Counted from the first letter of the stretch, positions 16,438 to 27,304 are shown. The stretch is 64,000 bases of DNA from Roseomonas sp. OT10 (GCF_020991085.1 NZ_CP087721.1:1-64000), one strand, 5' to 3'. Notes: generated from the letters alone by a model not told the origin. Program-made: numbers and translations.

Positions 16438-17646
16438 TCAGACTCCGCGGCGGGGTCGATCTGCGCCGGGATCGCGAACTCGACGTGTGAGAGCCAGCAG
16501 CGCGACCAGGGACAGCGCGGTGAGGGTGCTGGACAGCATGAGCGCCGCGTGCGGTCCGAGCGCATCCAGCACCAGCGCGAAGAGGAGGGGCGCCCCGCCC
16601 TGGAGGAGGCGCGCCGGGGCCGCGAGCAGCCCCGTGCGCAGCCCGTAGCCAGCCGGGCCGAACAGGGCGAGTGGCAGGGTGCCGCGCGCGATGGTCAGCA
16701 GCCCGTTCCCGGCACCGTGCAGCAGTACGAAGGGGATGGCGACCACCGGCCCGAGGAAGGCCAGGAGCGCCGCGCCGACCGGATGCAGGCCCGCGGCAAG
16801 CTGCGCCGTGACGAGGGGCGACGCCTTTCTGAGAAGAGCGAACTCGGCCACCCGGGCCGCCACCTGGGCCGGGCCGACCAGGGACGCCGCGAAGATCGCC
16901 GCGGTCGGTGCCGCGCCCAGGGCCTCGATGATCCGCGGCAGGTGGGTAGCAATGGCGGTGGAGACGAAGGTCGTGGCGGCGAAGACGGCCGCCAGGATGA
17001 CCATGGTCCAGGGCACCCCGCCCGGCGCCGCGTCGGCCGGGACCGCGGCCGCGGCCGGAGGCGGCGGCGGGACCTTGGCGACGAGGAAGCGGTTCAGCGG
17101 CAGGGCCACGACCAGGTGCAGCACGGCCCAGGCGAGGCAGGCACCCCGCCAGCCCAGGGCGTCGATCATGAAGGCACTGGCAGGCCATCCCACCGTGGAG
17201 GCGAAGCCCGCGAAGAGGGTGATGCCAGTGATCGCGTTGCGGGCCTCGCGCCCGTACAGGCCGGTCACCGTGGCGAAGGCCGCCTCGTAGAGGCCGAACC
17301 CCATGCCGACGCCGATCACCGCCCAGGCCAGGGCCAGGGTGACCGGCCCAAAGGCGAAGGACAGCAACGCCAGCCCGGCCGCGAAGACGAGGTTCGAGGC
17401 CGCGAGGACGTCGCGGCCGCCGTAGGTGTCGATGAGCCGCCCGGCCGTCGGACCGACGAGGCCGGAGAGCAGCAGGGCGCCGGAGAAGATCCCGAAGAAC
17501 AGGGCTCGGGACAGGCCAAGGGCCTCGCACACCGGATCCGCGAAGACGGCCGGGAGGTAGTAGGTGGACGCCCAGGCCAGGGTCTGCGTGATGCCGAGAG
17601 TGGTGGTGACAACCCCCCGGCGCCGCACGAGATCCGCGGCCTTCAT
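16438..17646 (-). CDS. MFS transporter of the arsenic operon
   Basis: The 402-residue protein has about twelve membrane segments and typical MFS features (FGIFSGALLLSGLVGPTAGRLIDTYGGRDVL between helices 2 and 3). It starts at ATG 17646, four bases into the stop of the ACR3 gene (ATGA), so it is the last gene of the arsR-arsC-ACR3-MFS operon. MFS exporters in ars operons are known for organoarsenicals and for 1-arseno-3-phosphoglycerate (ArsJ), but ArsJ needs a GAPDH partner that is not present here. The substrate is therefore open; an arsenic-linked compound is inferred from the operon alone. Confidence 0.85.
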   Translation of the reverse strand: MKAADLVRRRGVVTTTLGITQTLAWASTYYLPAVFADPVCEALGLSRALFFGIFSGALLLSGLVGPTAGRLIDTYGGRDVLAASNLVFAAGLALLSFAFGPVTLALAWAVIGVGMGFGLYEAAFATVTGLYGREARNAITGITLFAGFASTVGWPASAFMIDALGWRGACLAWAVLHLVVALPLNRFLVAKVPPPPPAAAAVPADAAPGGVPWTMVILAAVFAATTFVSTAIATHLPRIIEALGAAPTAAIFAASLVGPAQVAARVAEFALLRKASPLVTAQLAAGLHPVGAALLAFLGPVVAIPFVLLHGAGNGLLTIARGTLPLALFGPAGYGLRTGLLAAPARLLQGGAPLLFALVLDALGPHAALMLSSTLTALSLVALLALTRRVRDPGADRPRRGV

Positions 17647-18716
17647 CCCCGCTCGTACCAGCCCTTCGTCCGCATCACGATGTGGACCACCGAGAGCATG
17701 ACGGGCACCTCGACCAGCACGCCGACCACGGTCGCCAGCGCGGCCCCGCTCTCGAAGCCGAAGAGGGCAATGGCCGCCGCGACGGCCAGCTCGAAGAAGT
17801 TGGAGGCGCCGATGAGGGCGGAGGGACCGGCGACGCTGTGCGCCGAGCCGCACTGCCGGTTCAGCAGGTAGGCCAGCCCGGCGTTGAAGTAGACCTGGAT
17901 CAGGATAGGAACCGCAAGCAGCAGGATCACCAGCGGCTGCGCGAGGATCTGCTCGCCCTGGAACCCGAACAGCAGCAGCAGCGTGGTCAGCAGGGCCACC
18001 AGCGACACCGGGTTGATCGCCTTCAGCATGCGCCCGAGGGCCGCCTCGCCGCCCGATGCCAGCAGCGACCGGCGCCAGAGCTGCGCCGCGACGAGGGGCA
18101 GGACGATGTAGAGCAGGACGGAGAGGAAGAGGGTGTCCCAGGGCACCGTGATGGCGGAGAGGCCGAGGAGCAGGCCGACCACCGGCGCGAAGGCCACCAG
18201 CATGATCGCGTCGTTCAGCGCAACCTGACTCAGGGTGAAGTTAGCATCCCCGTCCGTCAGGCGGGACCACACGAAGACCATGGCGGTGCAGGGCGCCGCA
18301 GCCAGCAGGATGAGGCCCGCGATGTAGCTGTCTCCCTGTCCTGCGGGCAGCCAGGGCCGGAACAGCCAGCCGATGAACAGCCAGCCCAGCAAGGCCATGG
18401 AGAAGGGCTTCACCAGCCAGTTGATGCCCAGCGTCACGGCGATGCCGCGCCAGTGCCGGGTGACCTGCCCCATGGCGGCGAAGTCCACCCGGAGCAGCAT
18501 GGGCACGATCATCGCCCAGATCAGGACCGCGACGGGGATGTTGACCTGGGCCACCTCCATGCGGCCGAGCGCCCGGAACGGCCCGGGCAGCACGGCGCCG
18601 AGCGCGACGCCCGCCACGATGCAGAGGGCGACCCAGAGGGTGAGGTAGCGCTCGAAGGTGCCCAAGGCCGCCCGGCGGTGCTGGATGGCGGCCTCGCGGT
18701 CCACGGCCGCGCTCAT
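17643..18716 (-). CDS. Arsenite efflux transporter, ACR3 family
   Basis: The 357-residue protein has ten predicted membrane segments and the ACR3 signature APCTAMVFVWSRLTDGDANFTLSQVALND, including the conserved Cys in helix 4 needed for arsenite export. Further marks are GINWLVKPFSMALLGW and GASNFFELAVAAAIALFG. The ATG at 18716 overlaps the arsC stop (ATGA). It exports As(III) produced by the reductase encoded just upstream. The gene is often named acr3 or arsB; the family is ACR3, not ArsB. Confidence 0.94.
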   Translation of the reverse strand: MSAAVDREAAIQHRRAALGTFERYLTLWVALCIVAGVALGAVLPGPFRALGRMEVAQVNIPVAVLIWAMIVPMLLRVDFAAMGQVTRHWRGIAVTLGINWLVKPFSMALLGWLFIGWLFRPWLPAGQGDSYIAGLILLAAAPCTAMVFVWSRLTDGDANFTLSQVALNDAIMLVAFAPVVGLLLGLSAITVPWDTLFLSVLLYIVLPLVAAQLWRRSLLASGGEAALGRMLKAINPVSLVALLTTLLLLFGFQGEQILAQPLVILLLAVPILIQVYFNAGLAYLLNRQCGSAHSVAGPSALIGASNFFELAVAAAIALFGFESGAALATVVGVLVEVPVMLSVVHIVMRTKGWYERG

Positions 18717-19150
18717 GCCGTCAGGCCCTTGGCGACACGCTGACCGGCGGCATCGACCACTGGCTCGCCGTCCTCCTTCGTGAAGCCCCCAAGCTGCGGG
18801 TTCGGCAGGATATTGAGTACAGCCTCGGAGGGCCTGCACAGCTTCACCCCGAGGGGCGTCACCACGATCGGCCGGTTGATGAGGATGGGGTGGGCCATCA
18901 TCGCGTCGAGCAGCTGGTCGTCGGTCAAGGAAAGGTCGCCGAGGCCCAGCTCCGCGTAGGGCGTGCCCTTCTCGCGCAGGACGTCGCGGACCGGCACGCC
19001 CATGCGCCGGATCAGGTCGGCCAGGACGTCCCGGGTCGGCGGGGTCTTCAGGTACTCGATCACTTCCGGCTCCTCGCCGGAGTTCCGGATCAGGGCCAGG
19101 ACGTTGCGGGAGGTCCCGCAGGCCGGGTTGTGGAAGATCGTGATGGTCAT
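18713..19150 (-). CDS. arsC: Glutaredoxin-dependent arsenate reductase ArsC
   Basis: The 145-residue protein has the ArsC/Spx-type active site HNPACGTSRN with the catalytic Cys at about residue 11, and the conserved Arg residues near NRPIVV that bind arsenate. It reduces As(V) to As(III) with glutathione and glutaredoxin. It overlaps arsR upstream and ACR3 downstream by ATGA at both ends, so reduction and export are tightly coupled. Confidence 0.94.
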   Translation of the reverse strand: MTITIFHNPACGTSRNVLALIRNSGEEPEVIEYLKTPPTRDVLADLIRRMGVPVRDVLREKGTPYAELGLGDLSLTDDQLLDAMMAHPILINRPIVVTPLGVKLCRPSEAVLNILPNPQLGGFTKEDGEPVVDAAGQRVAKGLTA

Positions 19151-19503
19151 GCCGCAGGCTCCGGGGAGGGGCAGGCACAGGCCGAGAGGGCGGCGACCGC
19201 GGGGGTGCAGACCTCCGGGTGGCCCTGGCAGCAGTCCCGCATCAAGAAGGCGATGAGGCCGGATAGGGCGTCGTAGACGGCCGAGTACCGGATGGACCGG
19301 CCGTCCCGGCGCGACTGCACCAGCCCGGCCGCCTCGAGGTGGGTGAGGTGGAAGGACAGGCGCGAGGAGGTGGCGCCCATCGCCTCGCCGATGGCGCCCG
19401 CCGCCATGCCGTCCGGCCCCGCCGTCACCAGCAGACGCACGATCCGGAGGCGGGTCTCCTGCGCGAGGGCGCCGAGGGCATCGAGTGCTTGCGTTTCGTC
19501 CAT
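19147..19503 (-). CDS. arsR: ArsR-family arsenic-responsive repressor
   Basis: The 118-residue protein has the ArsR winged helix (LAQETRLRIVRLLVTAGPDG...SRLSFHLTHLEAAGLVQSRRDGRSIRYSA). The metal site is C-terminal: MRDCCQGHPEVCTP, a Cys pair plus a third Cys, as in ArsR proteins of alphaproteobacteria such as the type with C-terminal As(III) ligands. It heads the operon, overlaps arsC by ATGA and stands opposite a DUF6428 gene. It should leave DNA when arsenite binds. Confidence 0.92.
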   Translation of the reverse strand: MDETQALDALGALAQETRLRIVRLLVTAGPDGMAAGAIGEAMGATSSRLSFHLTHLEAAGLVQSRRDGRSIRYSAVYDALSGLIAFLMRDCCQGHPEVCTPAVAALSACACPSPEPAA

Positions 19504-19516
19504 GACCCCTTAATGT

Positions 19517-19532
19517 CTCAAGACACGTTGAG
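19517..19532. promoter_or_regulatory. Probable ArsR operator between arsR and the DUF6428 gene
   Basis: The 43-base gap between the divergent genes holds the inverted repeat CTCAA-n6-TTGAG (19517-19532) inside TAATGTCTCAAGACACG. Many ArsR operators are TCAA-n-TTGA dyads. It would control both directions. Confidence 0.5.
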
Positions 19533-19546
19533 GTGAAAGAGGGAAG

Positions 19547-20071
19547 ATGAACGCGCCTGCTCTGCCCCTGACCATCGGCTTCGTGGGTGACGCCTCGCTG
19601 GGCGCGGTGCTCGACGCCCTCCGGCCCCACGCGGCGCGACGGCTGGTCATCAGCTACGACGGGCGCCAGACCGAGCCCGGCTACCACGTGACCGAGGTGA
19701 AGGCGGGCTCCTTCGTCACCCTGGACTGCGGTGGGAACCCGGATGCCTGGCAGGAGACGATCCTGCAGGTGGAGGACCTGCCCGCCTCGGCCGAGAAGCC
19801 GGAGCACATGGAGGTCGGCAAGTTCCTCGCCATCCTCGAAAAGGTGGCGTCCCGGGTCAGCCTGCAGCCGGGCAGCCGCCTGACCTTCGAAGTCGGGCCG
19901 CCCGGCCGTCCCATGCAGATCTTCGACGTCGAGGCGATCCGGATCGAGGCGACCAGCGCCGTGATCGAGCTCGGGCCCCGGGCCGCCATCTGCAAGCCGC
20001 GGCACCGGGCGGAGCAGGAAGCGGCCCAGGCCGCCTCGCCCTGCTGCAAGCCGTCGAGCGGTTGTTGCTGA
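19547..20071 (+). CDS. DUF6428 family protein linked to ars operons
   Basis: The 174-residue soluble protein matches DUF6428, a family of unknown function that usually lies next to arsR. It begins MNAPALPLTIGFVGDASLGAVL, and has a conserved core around SYDGRQTEPGYHVTEVKAGSF. The C-terminus ends in a Cys cluster (SPCCKPSSGCC) suited to As(III) or another soft metal. It shares its promoter region with arsR and is likely induced by arsenite. An arsenic-binding or sensing role is inference. Confidence 0.8.
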   Translation: MNAPALPLTIGFVGDASLGAVLDALRPHAARRLVISYDGRQTEPGYHVTEVKAGSFVTLDCGGNPDAWQETILQVEDLPASAEKPEHMEVGKFLAILEKVASRVSLQPGSRLTFEVGPPGRPMQIFDVEAIRIEATSAVIELGPRAAICKPRHRAEQEAAQAASPCCKPSSGCC

Positions 20072-20189
20072 AACCAGTGCCACACGCCGGGAACATCGGC
20101 TGCGACTTCCGCTTTTGGGAGGTCGTGCGCGACCCGCTGATGGCCGGGTCGGGCGCGAAGCCGCCGATCTGGCCTCCCCTGAACATGTG

Positions 20190-21081
20190 CCGCGCGCCGG
20201 TCCTCGCGCCACTTCTCCTCCTGCGCCACGCCGGCCTGCACCAGCACGAGCCGTACCGGCGGCCCCGGCGGCTCCGGGCCGGAGAGGCGCCACGCGCCGA
20301 AGGCGGCGAGGGCCAGGGCCGCGGCCCCGCCCGCGAGCCAGGCCCGGCGGCGGTCGGGGAGGACCGGGAGGCCCGCGAGCAGGAGCGTCAGCAGGGAGAG
20401 GCCGTGCACGCCGACCACGGCCGCGCCCTGCACTGGTAGCGCCGCGAAGGCCCAGACGCCGCCCAGGGGATTCCACGGGAAGCCGGTGAACAGCACGCTG
20501 CGCAGCATCTCAGCGAAGGTCCAGGCCCCGGCGAAGCCCGCCAGGCGGCACCAGCCCGGAGGCAGGAACCAGGCGGCGAGCGCGGGTGGCACCGCGTAGA
20601 GAGCCATCACGGCGGCGAGCGCCGGCGCGGCGAGCGGCACGAGCCACCACCAGCGCGCCGGGTCTGTGAGCAGCGCCTCCGTAACCCAGTACAGGCCCCC
20701 GAGGCTGTGGCCGAAGCCCCAGGCCAGGCCGAGCCTGCCCGCCCGTCGCCACGACGTCGCGGCGCCGAGCAGCGCGAGCAGCCCCGGTACGGCGAGCAGC
20801 AGCACCAGCACCGCATGAAGCGGGGGCAGGGCGAGGGCCGAGAGCAGCCCGAGGGCGAGCGCCGCGGCGAGAGCCCGACGCGGCGGCAGTCCGGCAAGCC
20901 AGGTGAAGAGGCGGGCGACCGCGTCCGGTGGCGCGAACCCTTCCCCTCGGCCCGGCGCGGTCCCTCTCCGCCCCCCCGCGGCCTCGGGCTCGTCGCCCGT
21001 GCCGCCTCGAGAGGGCGAGGTGGAGGCGACGGCGCTCGGGATCGGGCGGCCCGCGCGCGTCCGGAGGGCGCCGCCGCTCAT
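20190..21081 (-). pseudogene. lnt: Truncated apolipoprotein N-acyltransferase (lnt), C-terminal domain missing
   Basis: From ATG 21081 the frame encodes the N-terminal membrane part of Lnt: LGLLSALALPPLHAVLVLLLAVPGLLALL, GFGHSLGGLYWVTEALL, FTGFPWNPLGGVWA and VRLVLVQAGVAQEEKWRE. That last motif opens the nitrilase-like catalytic domain, and similarity stops there. The catalytic Glu, Lys and Cys are all missing. The frame runs on across the DUF6428 gene without meaning. Overlap of its ATG with the stop of the small gene at 21078-21215 (ATGA) shows it once belonged to an operon. It is surely inactive as an acyltransferase. The left break is estimated. Confidence 0.75.
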
Positions 21082-21215
21082 CCGATCCTCGCGAGCCATG
21101 GGAAGGCCACTAGCATCCAGTCCGCGAGCGCGGTGATCTCGCCGGTGGCGATGAGCACCCACATCAGCAGGCCGGAGGCGAACTGCGCGACCCTGACGGT
21201 GCCGCAGGAGCTCAT
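21078..21215 (-). CDS. Small membrane protein of 45 residues
   Basis: The product MSSCGTVRVAQFASGLLM... ends in FPWLARIG and has one or two hydrophobic stretches (WVLIATGEITALADWMLVAF). Its start overlaps the stop of a padR remnant (ATGA, 21212-21215), and its stop overlaps the start of the lnt remnant (ATGA, 21078-21081). Such double coupling is strong evidence that it is a genuine gene and not chance. No family is recognised. Function unknown. Confidence 0.55.
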   Translation of the reverse strand: MSSCGTVRVAQFASGLLMWVLIATGEITALADWMLVAFPWLARIG

Positions 21216-21360
21216 CTGGTCAAGGTTGCTGTGGCGTCCATCCAGGCTTTCAGGCCGACCTTGAAAGCGTCCCGGCCCTTGTCCGTCAGGGTGTAGACCT
21301 TTCGCTTGCGGCCGGAGACGACCTCGGCTTCGGGGGGGCACGCGGCCGTTGGCTACCAGT
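21212..21360 (-). pseudogene. PadR-type regulator remnant, C-terminal part with a frameshift
   Basis: One frame encodes EAEVVSGRKRKVYTLTDKGR and onward to KAWMDATATLTR, stopping at 21212-21214. This is the wing and dimerisation region of a PadR-like regulator. The part just before it (LVANGRVPP) is in another frame; the shift falls in a run of seven G on the plus strand (21332-21338). The N-terminal DNA-binding half is absent, replaced by the NAD synthetase fragment. It is therefore a broken gene. Confidence 0.65.
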
Positions 21361-22348
21361 TGAAACCTGTGTCGGCCCCGGAGTGCAGTGAAACATGGCG
21401 GAAGCGGACCACCTGGGCTTTGTGGTTCATCCGACACTGCGCGAAGATGCCCGAACAGCCGCGGGCACGGGCCAAGAGGCTGACGTTGATATCCGCGACA
21501 GCTATCCGGGCTCCGGGCTTGAACCGGGAGGTCTCTGCGAGAAGGACCCCGTTCTCATAGATCGAGGTCTGACCATCCCACGCGAGGTCGGTCGTCGATT
21601 CACCCTCGCCAGACGCCGTGTACAGATAGGCCGCCGTGCATCGCGCCGACTGAGCTTGGCACAGCATTCGCCGGGTGTCGGCTTTCCCGACTGTGATGTT
21701 GCTAGCCGACAGGTTCACCAGAACAGTCGCACCAGCCAGCGCCGCGATGGCGCTCGGCTGTATCGGCACCCACATATCCTCGCAAATCTCAGCGTGGAAC
21801 ACGAGCCCTGGGCGGTCCTCGGCCACGAAGATGAGGTCGGGACCGAATGGCACGTGCTGCTCACCCAGGCGGATCATGCTGCCTTCCGTACCTTGCCCGG
21901 ACGCGAAGTAACGGCGTTCGTAGAACTCGCGGTAGTTTGGCAGGTGAACCTTCGGGACCACCCCGGCCACCCGCCCGCCATGGACCACCACTGCTGTGTT
22001 GTAGACGCGCCCCGCGTGGCGCAGGGGTGCTCCCACCACCATGACGGGCTGGATATGGACGGAAGCCTCCACAATACGCCTCAGGGCGGCCTCCGCAGCG
22101 TCCAGCACAACATCCTGAAGGAAGAGGTCGTCAATGGAGTAACCGGTCAACGCCAGCTCCGGGAAGGCGACCAGGGACACCAATCGTGCGTCGCAGGCAC
22201 GCGCGGTCGTCAGCAGGGTGTCCGCATTCACCTCCGGGTCGGCAATGCGAACAGGAGTCGTGCAGGCGGCGACCCTTACCTGGGCGTCCGGTCCGGATGG
22301 CCCGGTGCTCTGCCCCGGAGGCAGCTCTGGCTGAACGTTCTCAGTCAT
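21353..22348 (-). pseudogene. nadE: NAD synthetase glutaminase domain, truncated before the synthetase domain
   Basis: The 331-residue product matches the N-terminal nitrilase-like domain of glutamine-dependent NAD synthetase: FPELALTGYSIDDLFLQ (catalytic Glu), VPKVHLPNYREFYERR (Lys), HAEICEDMW (Cys) and LVNLSASNITVGKAD. The ATP-binding synthetase half, about 350 residues, is absent. The last 25 residues are probably read-through after the break near 21380. It overlaps the CDF gene upstream (ATG 22348 versus stop 22341). The triad is intact, so a stand-alone amidase cannot be excluded, but abutting a padR remnant suggests a deletion joint. Confidence 0.7.
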
Positions 22349-22961
22349 TGGTTGCCTCACGCAGATCCGTCCTGGCATCGCGGACGATCGACCATGCCGA
22401 TTGCAGGAAAAGCCCGGCGATGACGACGGCCACGGCGAGATCCGGCCATGCAGTTCCGGTCCACCAGACGAGACCCGCCGCGACCACCACGGCGAGGTTG
22501 CCGATGGCGTCATTGCGGCTGAATAGCCAGACAGCCCGGACATTGGCGTCACCCTCCCGGTGCGGGATGAGCACCGCCGCGGAGGCGACGTTGACCACCA
22601 GCGCGACGGTGCCGAAGAGGCCCATCAGTTCGGCCTCGGGCTGGTTCAGCACCAGCACCCGGTAGCCAGTGGTGGCGAGCACGCCCAAGCCGAGCGCCGC
22701 GAGGAACAGTCCCTGGATGAGGGCGGACCGGGCGCGCCAAGCGAGGCTCCAGCCGATGGCCAGCAGGCCGAGGAAGCTGATCAGGCCGTCGCCAAGGAAG
22801 TCGAGAGCGTCCGCCTTCAACGCCTGGCTGCCGGAGACGAAGCCGCCAACCATCTCCACGAGGCCGTAGCCGACGTTGAGTCCCACGACGATCCAGAGCG
22901 CCCGGCGGTAGGCGGGCGTGATGTGGCCAAGGTCCCGGGGCAGATCGTCGTCGTCGCTCAT
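22341..22961 (-). CDS. Cation diffusion facilitator family exporter
   Basis: The 206-residue membrane protein has six hydrophobic segments with the CDF metal site in helix 2 (KADALDFLGDGLISFLG, a DxxxD pair) and in helix 5 (RNDAIGNLAVVVAAGLV). It lacks the usual cytoplasmic C-terminal domain, so it is a short CDF. Typical substrates are Zn, Cd, Co or Fe. ATGA overlap with ccdA upstream and overlap with the nadE fragment downstream place it in one operon with lspA and the ATPase. Confidence 0.87.
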   Translation of the reverse strand: MSDDDDLPRDLGHITPAYRRALWIVVGLNVGYGLVEMVGGFVSGSQALKADALDFLGDGLISFLGLLAIGWSLAWRARSALIQGLFLAALGLGVLATTGYRVLVLNQPEAELMGLFGTVALVVNVASAAVLIPHREGDANVRAVWLFSRNDAIGNLAVVVAAGLVWWTGTAWPDLAVAVVIAGLFLQSAWSIVRDARTDLREATND

Positions 22962-23695
22962 CCTATGCGTCCGAGCCCCGGGAAGAGCTCAAGCATCAGG
23001 ATGGCGAAGTCGGTCAGGTGGCCCGTGATCATGGCCGCCCCCATCACTACCATGACGCCACCCGCTACGATCTGAAGAACACGGCCGAGGCGCCGCAGCC
23101 CGCGGAACGGGCCGCGCAGGAAGGCGTCCGCGAAGGCGGCGACCAGCAGGAAGGGCACGCCCAGCCCAGCTGCGTAGGTGGCCAGGAGCACGATGCCGAG
23201 GTGGCTGATCTCGCTGGTGGCGGTCAGCGCCAGGATGGCGCCGAGCACCGGCCCGATGCAGGGCGTCCAGCCAAAGGCGAAGGCCAGCCCGAGCACATAG
23301 GCGGAGAGCGGCGTGCCGCCGCTGAGGGTCGGCATGAAGCGGAGGTCGCGTTGCAGCGGCATCAGCCGCAGGACGCCCGCGGTCATGAGGCCGAACAGGA
23401 TGACCACCACGCCGCCCACGATCCCGGCCTCGTAGCGGTAGCGCAGCAGGGCTTGGCTCAGCGCCGAGGCGCCCGCGCCCATCGCCACGAAGACGGTCGC
23501 GAAGCCCAGAACGAAGCAGAGGCCGAGGCCGACCGTGGCGAGGCGACCGGGCGCCGCGCGTTCGGCGGCGACCGAGCGACCGGCGACGTAGGAGACGTAG
23601 CCGGGCATCAGCGGCAGCACGCAGGGCGAGAGGAACGAGACCATCCCGGCCAGGAAGGCTGTCAGGAGGCCGGACATCTGGAGGAGCGGGTTCAC
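22958..23695 (-). CDS. ccdA: CcdA-type cytochrome c biogenesis / thiol-transfer membrane protein
   Basis: The 245-residue protein has six membrane segments and the two CcdA Cys motifs: SFLSPCVLPLMPGY in helix 1 and AFGWTPCIGPVLG in helix 4. CcdA passes electrons from cytosolic thioredoxin to periplasmic thiol proteins. It starts 13 bases after lspA and overlaps the CDF gene (ATGA). Copies of ccdA are often carried by metal-resistance elements; keeping Cys-rich periplasmic metal proteins reduced is a plausible but inferred role. Confidence 0.88.
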   Translation of the reverse strand: MNPLLQMSGLLTAFLAGMVSFLSPCVLPLMPGYVSYVAGRSVAAERAAPGRLATVGLGLCFVLGFATVFVAMGAGASALSQALLRYRYEAGIVGGVVVILFGLMTAGVLRLMPLQRDLRFMPTLSGGTPLSAYVLGLAFAFGWTPCIGPVLGAILALTATSEISHLGIVLLATYAAGLGVPFLLVAAFADAFLRGPFRGLRRLGRVLQIVAGGVMVVMGAAMITGHLTDFAILMLELFPGLGRIG

Positions 23696-23708
23696 GGCGG
23701 TCCCGCCC

Positions 23709-24219
23709 TCAGGGTCGCGCCGCGGAGGTCGGCGCGCCCGCCGGGTCGCGCCTCCCGCCGACGAGGAGCAGGAGCGCGACGCCGACGAAGATCGCGGTGT
23801 CGGCGAGGTTGAAGGCGGGCCAGTGGTACCCAGCCACGTGGAAGTCCAGGAAGTCCGTCACGGCACCGTGCCGCAGCCGGTCGACGACGTTGCCCAGGGC
23901 GCCTCCGACGATGAACCCGACCGAGGCCGCCATCCCCGGCCGCCGGTCGCGCGTCGTCCAGACGACGAGGCCCACGACGACGGCGAGCGCGAGGGAGGAC
24001 AGGAGCCAGGGCGTCGCGGGGTGGTCCGCCGACAGCAGACCGAAGCTGACGCCCCGGTTCCATCCCAGCACCAGGTTGAAGAACGGGGTGATGGGGATGA
24101 CGCGGGGCGGATCCATGAGATAGGCCAGTACCCACCACTTCGTCGCTTGGTCCAGCGCGAAGGCCAGCGCGGCCGTCGCCGCGCCCCCGGTCCAGGCGAG
24201 GCGCGCCCTGGGCAGGCCC

Positions 24220-24227
<8 letters not shown>
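23709..24227 (-). CDS. lspA: Lipoprotein signal peptidase LspA
   Basis: The 172-residue protein shows the signal peptidase II signature: DQATKWWVL, NRGVSFGLL, GGALGNVVDRLRHGAVTDFLDFH and FNLADTAIFVG, with the two catalytic Asp in NVVDR and NLADT. It cleaves lipoprotein signals in the inner membrane. It overlaps the ATPase gene by eight bases. LspA copies linked to Cd/Zn ATPases are common on mobile elements. Confidence 0.92.
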
Positions 24228-26432
<2,205 letters not shown>

Positions 26433-26436
<4 letters not shown>

Positions 26437-26681
26437 GCCAGAGGCGCGACGCCGTAGCCGAGCTTGCGGATCATATCCTCGACGGCCGAGCGCGGCGTGG
26501 TCGCCTCATCCAGCCGAAACTCCAGGGTCTCGGTCTTGTAGTTGACCTGGATGTCCTCGGTGCCGCCAAGGTGCTCCACCGCGTCCTCGATCTTCAAAGC
26601 GCAGCTGGAGCAATCCATGCCGTCGACCCGGTAGCGCAGGTCCACCCGCGTCCCGGGCGCCGTAGTTTCGCTGTTGGCCAT
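26433..26681 (-). CDS. Stand-alone HMA-domain metal-binding protein
   Basis: The 82-residue protein is a single HMA domain with GMDCSSCALKIEDAV. It closely resembles the N-terminal HMA domain of the ATPase that follows: both share LRY.V.GMDC, EDI.VNY, FRLDEA.TPRSAVE and IRKLGYGVAP. It overlaps the ATPase start by GTGA. This looks like a duplicated domain kept as a separate chaperone, perhaps handing Cd or Zn to the pump. GAAGG lies before the ATG. Confidence 0.85.
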
Positions 26682-26746
26682 CGTTTGCCTTCCCTTCCAG
26701 GAATGTGCCCGCCGGTTGGCGCGCGGACAGAAGGCTCCCTACATGG

Positions 26747-26770
26747 ACCCTGTAGCCACTACAGGGTCAA
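26747..26770 (-). promoter_or_regulatory. MerR-type operator (Cd/Pb/Zn class) between the HMA-cadA operon and its regulator
   Basis: A perfect nine-base inverted repeat, ACCCTGTAG-CCA-CTACAGGGT (26747-26767), abuts TTGACC on the minus strand (26765-26770), with CATGTA as a -10 after a 19-base spacer. It resembles known PbrR/CadR/ZntR operators. It ends seven bases before the regulator's ATG, so the regulator would also control itself. Confidence 0.8.
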
Positions 26771-26774
26771 GGGA

Positions 26775-27185
26775 ATGGTTGTGGAAAAGCCCCTGAACAT
26801 CGGCGCCCTTGCTAGGGTGACCGGAACGAAGGTGGAGACCATTCGCTGGTACGAGCGGGTCGGCCTGCTCCCGGTGCCCGCCCGCAGCGCGGGGAACTAT
26901 CGAACCTACGGCGAGCCGCACCTCGGCCGCCTGAGCTTCATTCGGCGCGCCCGGGACCTTGGCTTCTCGCTGGAACAGATCCGCGCCCTGCTTGACTTGG
27001 CCGAGGACCGCGAGCGCTCCTGCGACGCGGTGGACGTCATCGCCCGCGAGCACCTGGACGAGGTGGACCGGAAGATCGCCGACCTGCAGGCGCTGCAGCG
27101 GGAACTGGCCTCCCTCATCGGGCAGTGCCGTCACGGCAACGTGGCGGAGTGCCGCATCATCGAGGCGCTTGCCCCGCCGAAGTAG
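26775..27185 (+). CDS. CadR/PbrR-like MerR-family regulator
   Basis: The 136-residue protein has the MerR DNA-binding head (LNIGALARVTGTKVETIRWYERVGLLP), a dimer helix and three Cys in the pattern of Cd/Pb/Zn sensors: ERSCDAVDVIAREHL, GQCRHGNVAECRI. This matches PbrR/CadR and differs from the copper regulator at 1696-2184, which has a tighter CxGxxxxxC loop. It is divergent to the HMA-cadA operon with the operator at 26747-26770 between them. Confidence 0.88.
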   Translation: MVVEKPLNIGALARVTGTKVETIRWYERVGLLPVPARSAGNYRTYGEPHLGRLSFIRRARDLGFSLEQIRALLDLAEDRERSCDAVDVIAREHLDEVDRKIADLQALQRELASLIGQCRHGNVAECRIIEALAPPK

Positions 27186-27304
27186 ACGTGTTGGATGCGC
27201 GTTGTTCTCGATGAATGATCAGGCGGGCCAACAGATCGCTCCGGGCAGGCTGAAGGCCAGCAGCGTCGAGGCATCCCTTCCCGGCGCAGACATGCTGACG
27301 TCCC

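Noticed and set aside
16549-17871. 440-codon frame on the plus strand over the MFS gene
   Set aside because: Composition is Arg/Glu/Gly noise; the minus strand has a regular membrane transporter in operon order.
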